DNA of 64,000 nucleotides from Nymphaea colorata (lineage: Eukaryota > Streptophyta > Magnoliopsida > Nymphaeales > Nymphaeaceae), in the NCBI RefSeq assembly GCF_008831285.2, contig NC_045147.1, positions 4,938,334-5,002,333 on the forward strand, given 5' to 3'. The notes beneath the pieces are model-generated. The model did no database searches. It was not told the DNA's origin and saw only the letters and a program-made list of their open reading frames with translations. A program made the translations under genes and the position numbers. Below, piece by piece: positions 58,387 to 64,000 of this stretch. The first letter of the stretch is position 1. Each line of letters opens with the position of its first letter.

Positions 58387-61300
58387 TTAACATTGTTTAA
58401 TACATGTACCACATCTTCTCACTGTCCTTGCACGTACTTTAACATTTTTTAATTAATTTTGACAGATTATTGCTGGAGTAATAGAAAACACCCTCACACA
58501 AAATTTTGATGTTGTTGTTCTTCAAGCAAAGAAGAGATAGATCCGTTTAAACAGTCTTTGTTAATTTGATTTCTATCATGCATAGAGAATAATCTATTGT
58601 AGCAATTTTATGGTTATCATAGCATGATATTCAGCTAGATTGACCACATTGCTCACAACTCTCATCCACCTCTAGAGTCGCATTCAATTTGTATATCCAT
58701 GACATAGCTCTATTTAATCACTTTTGAATTTGATAATCTTGAGTTTATTTTGCTAGGTTTTGCTAATATAGCATATGAATCTTCATTTTACATTCTTATC
58801 TCTTATTATGGAAAAGCAATCCAGCTAACCTTGGTTATTTTATGATTTAGAGGACTCACTCTAACATGCCTCTAATGTATTTACTTTTCTCTCATCGGAC
58901 CAGTTTGCACCCCTATTTTTACATATGAGAATGGGGAACCTTTTTGAAGTGAAGTGGAAAAAGCCAATCAAATTGGGTCTTAGCTAAACTGTGTACCTTT
59001 TCTTTGGATCTTAGCATGTCTTTATGTTGGAGTTTTGTCCATCAGTACGAAAGAGCGTTAGGAATATCTGGTTTCTTCTCTCTTGAATCTCAGCCTTTAG
59101 AAAAAAAGCACCTAGCCTTAGTGCCTTGTGATTTTGATTGTTTCTTGCTTCTTATCTGCTTGGGCCTTGGAGAATTGGTTAAATGTTTATTAGCAATATG
59201 TAGTAATGATAGCCGATGTTGGCCATTTTGTATTCATTTCCTTGCTTTCTATAAAAAATTTTGTAGCATCTGTTTGCTGCCAGTAGCATTAGCTGGGGAG
59301 AACAGTTATCGAAGCATCAGTAGCGCAGTTTGATTATCAGTAACGCATTTCTTGCGTGCACAGTAATGCTTCTTTGTTATCTGTAACGAACTTTTACTAA
59401 CGGAAAAAAATGCGTTACTCAAAGTCTTTTCTCTTCTTCCCACACCACACGTACCGTGTCTGATTACACGCGGAAACTCAGATCTTGTAGTTTTGTACTT
59501 TTTGTCAAATATAAATTTTATTTCCAAGTCAAGTTCAGCTATCTCTAAATATTTAAATATAGTAACAATTGTCACATTGAACTTTGGCCTTTTCTTATTT
59601 TTGGTTTCTATTAAAACGGTACTTCATACCCGAGACTCTATAAAACCTTGTAAATTAAATTAACTAGTAGGCCTATCGCGCGCCCCAAAGGACTAATATA
59701 GCCGCTTAGGTTTGTGCACAAAGTAATGCCCATACGGTTCAAACCCTAGCTACTTTCCAACATGCCCATACGGTTAGAGAGCGTGTTGTGTTGTTAATTA
59801 ATTAAGAAAGCTGAGCAACAAATAAGAAACAGGCTCAGTTGGGTGCCAAATTAAGGCTTTAAAAGCTCTACAAGCAACAGCAATGGAAAAAAATAGACGT
59901 AAGGGAATCATTCATGTGATCTACAAGAGGGACCTCCAATCTCTTGGCTTGGTCACTACGTACAAGTCTTGAAAAACTTTTTCTTGAGTACTTGTTCTTT
60001 CGGCGTTGGCGTACAAGCATCTTAAGGTGATGCCTGCTAGTTTAATTTAAACATGACGTCAAATAATGTAACTAATTATTATAACGTGGGAATACAACTA
60101 AGCGATATATGGTTCAGCATATTGACTATATGTGAACCCATGATTCTCAACAGTTAATTCGTGAATAAGACAAGAAAGGAACCGGTGGTCTTCAACATAA
60201 AAGAAGAATGGAGACCAAATCGCATCACAATGAAAGGCCACTGAGGAGTGGACTTAGCACAGCGGTAATCTTGTGAAATGAACCTTTCTTTTCTTCATAT
60301 ATCATAATCAGGGGAAGTTGTTCCGACATCGAGATCTGTCGGTGATGCTGTGGAGTGATCACCCTTCGCTCTTCCAGTGGCTTAAAAACTTTTGTCGGCA
60401 GAGGCAGAGATAACCACGGGCGTCGGGCTCATGAAATTAAATGAACCAACTGTCTGAGGGCCGAGGGGGTTGGCGCAACGTTGAATGGGGCAAGGGCTAG
60501 TAGGCCCCGTCACTCTCCATTTCACGAATTTATTATGCTATAATACCATATGTCATCCGAAAGCAACGGAAACAAGCCTATAGTGGTGGTACCTGAGAAA
60601 AAAAAGGGTAAGAACTTCGGCTCTCGACCGAACCAAGCAATAGAGTGAAGTACTCCTCCTGTTGTTTTCTCAAAAACAAAACAACTGCGCACTTGACTGT
60701 CGGTGCACCCGGAGCGATACCTATCTCATGTGGATGCGGTAGTCAGCAAAACTTGCACTTGATTTCTTCTTCTCTTGGGGTGATAATGAGATGGATGGGC
60801 ATCCTGGCTGCTGAGTAAAAATGGCCTTATTGCAGTTGTTAGAGAAGACAGCAATTGCCTTACGCCAGTACTTTGCTATTGGCCTGGACAACTAGCTAAT
60901 TAAACATCCAATTCAACGTGAAGGCACTCAATATAAATATGGCTAGACTTTACCGAAACACCAGCTTACGCTAATACTTTAATTTAACGGAAGGTACTTG
61001 ACTCTCAGTATTCGCATTAATGTCCGTCATGGTGCCACCTATCTCATTCTCGCTTTGTTTGGGCCTGTTTTCTGTTTTTTTTTTTATTTAAAATTTAGTC
61101 GGTAGATAGTTTAATATATTTAATGAAAATATAAAGTGCTTCTAGTTCCAAACTTGGTAACGGTCACCCATGCCATGCATCGTTTAGCTGTGCAGTTGGA
61201 AGGATTCGCGTGTCGGATGCCATTAACACTGTTCTAATATTACTGCCCATGGTTGAACTGATTCGACCAAAATAGTTGGCCCCCATTTTCTCAAAAAATG

Positions 61301-62450
61301 CCAACTTGACCATAGGAAAAGTTGAAACGTACCCGAGACCATTTCCCGCGGGTATTCGTCATTGGAGTCTACGCGCAAATTGACCATAGGAAAACTTTTT
61401 TATTATTGCCATTTACAATCTCAACTCAATTTCTTTGAAATCCATTGTGAAACAAACCTTTCTCTTTCTCCATCATTCATTTATTTACGAAAAAAAAAAA
61501 GCGTACTCTTTTTCTGCGGACTGTTGTTTGTCTACTTTGGTCAGTGGAATGATACAAGACGCACTCAATTACGTTAAAAAGTACTCGGACACAACTGAAA
61601 CTAAGTCAAACAAAAAGGTTTTATAGGTAAAAACTATAAGTAATCGTGACCTTGCAACAAGACAAACCAGCCGAAAAGCACTAGATCCGTGCTGAAATTA
61701 CAGGCTTCTTAACAGGTTATTTATCACACGTGTGACACACGAAAGTGTATTGGTTATGGCTAGCTCTCTTATATTGCAGCTACAACTGTGCATGGTGTAT
61801 TAAATGTAACATTCTTAAAAGAGAACTCTGTACGAAGAAGTAGTTTTCACATTGCTTATGTCTCAAGATGGCGAGAGAATGTGGTCGTTAGGCCTCAAAT
61901 TGCAGAACTCTTAAATTCTTAATTTACAAGATGCGAAGCCTGGATCTCTTGGATGCTTAGTCATGGCTAATAAAAAGTGTTGGTGCATATCGGTGTGTAG
62001 AGAGAGCAGTTTGATCTCCGTCGCCTTTCAAGAAAAAAGCACTCCAGGACAGGACAAGAACAGGTGTCCCCTTCGACAGAGAAAAAGTAAGATGCAGCAA
62101 GCCTATAGTCGTCGGTGGTAGACATACTTGGTCCCATTGACTAACCTGTCAGTCGCCGGTGCATTATGGATGCACCACTGACCACACTCCAAGACTCGCG
62201 CCGCCTTTGAACACTGCGGCCCCTAGGAAGCCTACTGTTGGAAATCGGGACACCTCAATATCAATCAATAGTTCAGGACGTCCAATCTTTCTTTCGCAGT
62301 CTGAGAAACAGCCGAATCTACAATGCATGATCAGAATCCGGGATGGGTACAAAGATCCGCGGAGTGATCGAATTTCCAATACCAAATCCTCTTCCCATAA
62401 CAAAACGAAATAAGTGAACCAAAGTACAAAGAAATTAAATCTTTATCAAT
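58387..62450. other. Intergenic region downstream of the TBL gene
   Basis: 4 kb without a supported gene. 59004-59333 has a 109-codon frame with no known features. ATATAAATATGG at 60930-60941 is TATA-like but leads to no recognisable coding sequence. 62100-62410 is richer in GC and has an 84-codon frame I cannot assign. No transposon ends were noticed. Confidence 0.4.
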
Positions 62451-62456
62451 TTTATT
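62451..62456 (-). terminator. Possible polyadenylation signal of the TBL gene
   Basis: AATAAA on the minus strand, about 330 bases after the TBL stop codon, in an AT-rich context. Other near-matches exist, so the real site is uncertain. Confidence 0.4.
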
Positions 62457-62787
62457 GTAAACTTGATCACTTCAGTAGTAGCAATTCTATCTCCCGAGTT
62501 TAAAAATAACTTTACACTATGCAATAGCAGCCTCTGTATGGGCTTCAAAACAAAAAGGAAAAAAATTACCTGAACATCGACCGAAAGAAAAAAAAAATAA
62601 AACTTCGTATACTGACTCGCATTTGATTTATTACCTCAACAAATTTTGTAGTAGACCAGCTTGTAGGCACAATCTCACAGTATAAACTCCACTTCCTCCT
62701 CCTTACTCCCACAAGTAATTGTCTTCCTCTCAACTTTCTGTAGATTTATGTACAGGATTGATTGTCTGCAGACCAACTCACCATGTC

Positions 62788-63930
62788 TTATTTGCCCATC
62801 ATTACTAGTTTGGCATAGAGGAGCTCATTCCACGTTTCAGGAAGCCCAGGCAGACACCAGTGACTACAATCTTGGAATCTCTCCGGCGCTCTCCTCTCCT
62901 CATCGGTCAGGTTTGGCTTACTGTAGATGGAAGGGTGCGCATCCTTCCTGTAATCAGTCATTCTGGTGATGTTCAAGTATGAGATTGGTGTCTTCATCCC
63001 ATTGAGCACAGATTCTAGCACTTTCATTTTAGGTGGGTATGAAGAGAGATAAGCGTCCTTTGTAATGGGTTCTGTTTCATTATCACACTGGCCACCAGAA
63101 TTCCATTGCCCACCACTGGGAAAGAGGAAGCGAATAGAATTGTTATAAACTCAAAAATATCAAGCAAAAAGAAACTCAAAATTGCAGAACTAAATGGAAA
63201 CATGTGTGTGAACTATGATTACCTGAAGTGTGAAGATGAATACCCCCTGAAGAAAACAAGTGTCTTCTTTGGGTCCACATTTGCATCCACCCACTTAGCC
63301 CAAGTCTTCAAAGCCTTCCTGTAAGCCTCATGAACATCCAGGTCGCTGTAAACATGGTTTCCTTCCTGGTAGTAATCCTTCCTGCCATATTCCCCATGTG
63401 CAAGAACCAATAGTTAGCAACAGAAACATAAAAGTATAAAACGAATTTCTTGACATCTTTAAGAATCTGTGCATCTTTCACGAATGCAAAGTCCATCATT
63501 TTCCCTGCTCCTGTTGAAACTTGAAGGTTTTTCCCACACATAGAAGCGAAGCTGAACGCTAACACTGAACCTACTCATAGCGTGCTTGGTTCTTTAAAGA
63601 CCCAAATATTGTTTCCATATAGTCAACACTATAATTAGAACTTCTATTAAATTGATAGAATAATAAAAGAGACCCTCAACTATATGAATCAGAAGATGAA
63701 TTTGGAGTTCTATAGAGCATTTATATAGTTATTTACCCTTTCGATGTCTTCTCATGAGTCCACCAGTGACCAGTGTTGAACACCAAGATGTCAGCATTCT
63801 TATATTTCGATGAAGACTTCTCTATGAGGTCAAGCCTCAATGTCTCTTTGGTAGTCCCATTTGGTTCTGGAGTCTCCCATTCCTGAACTAAAAATGGTGA
63901 TCTGAAGAACTCCACAGAGCAACCATAGTC
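62788..63930 (-). CDS. TBL: TRICHOME BIREFRINGENCE-LIKE O-acetyltransferase, last three exons
   Basis: Three exons on the minus strand with clean GT-AG borders: 63930-63737 (194 bp), 63379-63223 (157 bp) and 63115-62788 (328 bp, TAA at 62790-62788). Phases join exactly (KG/KDYYQEG across the first intron; SHF/SGGQWN across the second). The protein reads [50 protein letters not shown]-like with Asp for Asn, [16 protein letters not shown] and [25 protein letters not shown] is the catalytic DxxH motif of TBL proteins; the GDS motif lies upstream, outside the window. TBL proteins are Golgi membrane enzymes that O-acetylate cell-wall polysaccharides such as xylan. Conservation and absence of stops suggest a working gene. 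A TBL2/TBL4-like subgroup is likely; the exact paralogue is uncertain. Confidence 0.92.
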
Positions 63931-64000
63931 CTAAACAACCGCCAACAAAAAAGAGACCAAACAATGACGCATCAGAAAACTAACATCAAGGGAAGAAGAA

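Overview
The window is nuclear DNA from a flowering plant. It carries spliced plant-type exons and several plant transposon groups: Ty1/copia elements with initiator-Met tRNA primer sites, a very long Ty3/gypsy element of the Tat/Ogre type, hAT and CACTA DNA transposons, and L1-type LINEs. The species cannot be fixed from the sequence alone. Nothing prokaryotic is visible. No rRNA or tRNA gene was recognised. All identifications come from reading motifs by eye; no search was run.

Layout. 1-1575: 3' end of a CACTA element with a decayed TNP2-type transposase. 1882-2473: a hAT-like MITE rich in GAGCTCGA. 4026-5348: an internally deleted copia remnant on the minus strand. 7030-8330 and 24740-26030: two diverged inverted copies of one 1.3-kb sequence. 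9810-11260 (+) and 23286-24670 (-): two decayed LINEs. 11270-14290 and 19727-23285: gene-poor mosaic DNA resembling plant mitochondrial intergenic sequence, with an exact 80-bp tandem duplication and a perfect 28-bp hairpin. 14291-19726: a fairly young copia element with both LTRs. 26512-27470: a foldback element. 28439-34890: an old copia element with a gene-like antisense segment behind its primer site. 35587-37190: a decayed fragment of a plant calcineurin-like metallophosphoesterase gene.

38883-58378 is the most informative structure. A roughly 3.15-kb hAT transposon, bounded by the 8-bp duplication GTTGAAAA, is split by a 16.3-kb Tat/Ogre-like retrotransposon (40372-56715, minus strand) bounded by TGGAC. 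The inner element has LTRs of 3.4 and 3.8 kb and an Arg-tRNA-like primer site. In order it carries a plant-mobile-domain ORF1, gag, protease, a likely intron, RT, two RNase H domains and integrase, then a 3' UTR of 45-bp tandem repeats. Its coding region is interrupted by many stops and some frameshifts. Its downstream LTR has lost a segment containing the apparent TATA box.

The only gene that looks intact is the 3' part of a TRICHOME BIREFRINGENCE-LIKE (TBL) polysaccharide O-acetyltransferase gene at 62788-63930 (minus), which runs off the right edge. I found no new defence or metabolic system. The unusual material is in the transposon architecture: nesting, an accessory domain, tandem-repeat UTRs, foldbacks and a possible captured gene segment.
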